Positions 63,401 through 64,000 of a stretch of DNA of 64,000 bases are shown in pieces. Source of the stretch: Mytilus californianus (taxonomy: Eukaryota; Mollusca; Bivalvia; Mytilida; Mytilidae); contig NW_026262734.1 in assembly GCF_021869535.1 (NCBI RefSeq), forward strand, positions 110,271,088-110,335,087, given 5' to 3'. The translations under genes were made by a program, and so were the position numbers. Each line of letters starts with the position of its first letter. Position 1 is the first letter of the stretch. A model generated the notes under the pieces. That model was not told the DNA's origin and did no database searches. It saw nothing but the letters and a program-made list of their open reading frames with translations.

Positions 63401-64000
63401 TGCAGATATAAGTTAACAACCTAAGCTAGTAAAACCAGTGAACTTGCAGAATAACGATTTCCGTGGTTCATATATTTACATGTAAATAAACTGTAAATAT
63501 TGTGGAGGTGTTTTAAAATAATAACTTTCATGATATTGAACTAGTTCATATTTTTACGCCGGTATATATGTATATACACAACACTTTTAATATTAAAATA
63601 TATTAACATTTAAAGATGATGGATGACTACCTACGTGAATTTTATATTTTAAACATTAAGATATACATGTACTTTTGATCTGGTGGTGGATTACTCATTG
63701 AATGAGGTGCTCCTTTATTGGAGGAAGATATGGATTACAAGACAAGATAGTTAAGAACAATTTTTTAAAGTTATTTTGCCAATTTCAACAAAACTGGCGT
63801 TTAGATGTTTGTAATTCGTCAAAAGACTTATCATACAGGTTATTAAAGGATAAATTTGAACTCTATTTTGTTTAGATATATTACCAGAAAGAGATAGTCT
63901 AATATTTCATAGATTACCAATTGAAACTAGGTTTGGATAAACAAAGAAGATATTGTTATGTGTAATAAGGTCTTTGTCAAGAATTGGGTGACGAGTTTCC
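63401..64000. other. Non-coding right edge
   Basis: AT-rich. I see no gene, element boundary or RNA. Confidence 0.5.

Overview
This window looks like nuclear DNA of a bivalve mollusc, most likely a mytilid mussel. It is AT-rich and intron-bearing, and it is crowded with element families typical of bivalves: TIR MITEs, Helentron-associated/pearl-type elements with internal 120-165 bp satellites, non-LTR retrotransposon remnants and tRNA-derived SINEs. The organism call is an inference from these families; no species-diagnostic gene is present.

Layout. (1) 1-7715: a 27-bp minisatellite running off the left edge, with a 3981-bp higher-order repeat. It has open frames on both strands because 27 is divisible by 3, but it is not coding. 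(2) 7716-10400: non-coding DNA with a 27-base poly-G run. (3) 10411-13044, minus strand: a two-exon gene for an unrecognised protein of about 403 residues with repeated Pro-Pro-Trp-Cys-Cys motifs, preceded by a TATA-like box and a perfect kappa-B consensus. (4) 13570-14510: a 22-bp minisatellite. (5) 14530-22290: decayed repeats, including retroelement fragments, a SINE and poly-G/C elements. (6) 22588-59005, minus strand: the complete coding region of SSRP1, the HMG-box subunit of the histone chaperone FACT. I reconstructed it as 17 exons with compatible phases, giving about 775 residues. Its introns hold almost every mobile element in the window; intron 1 (13.8 kb) alone contains a four-level nest of elements, a 5'-truncated LINE and a retroelement RT remnant. 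(7) 59100-63400, plus strand: the SSRP1 upstream region and decayed LINE copies, one ending in six conserved short hairpins. (8) 63400-64000: nothing recognisable.

The points most worth attention are: an 88-bp tandem duplication in SSRP1 that copies the end of exon 11 together with its splice donor, leaving three in-frame 66-nt potential mini-exons of the acidic domain; transposon ends 10-14 nt inside two SSRP1 splice donors; the nested-element block 50416-56749; the hairpin array behind the LINE; a 36-nt-arm perfect palindrome at the end of a Helentron-like element; and the uncharacterised two-exon gene with its own duplicated splice donor.
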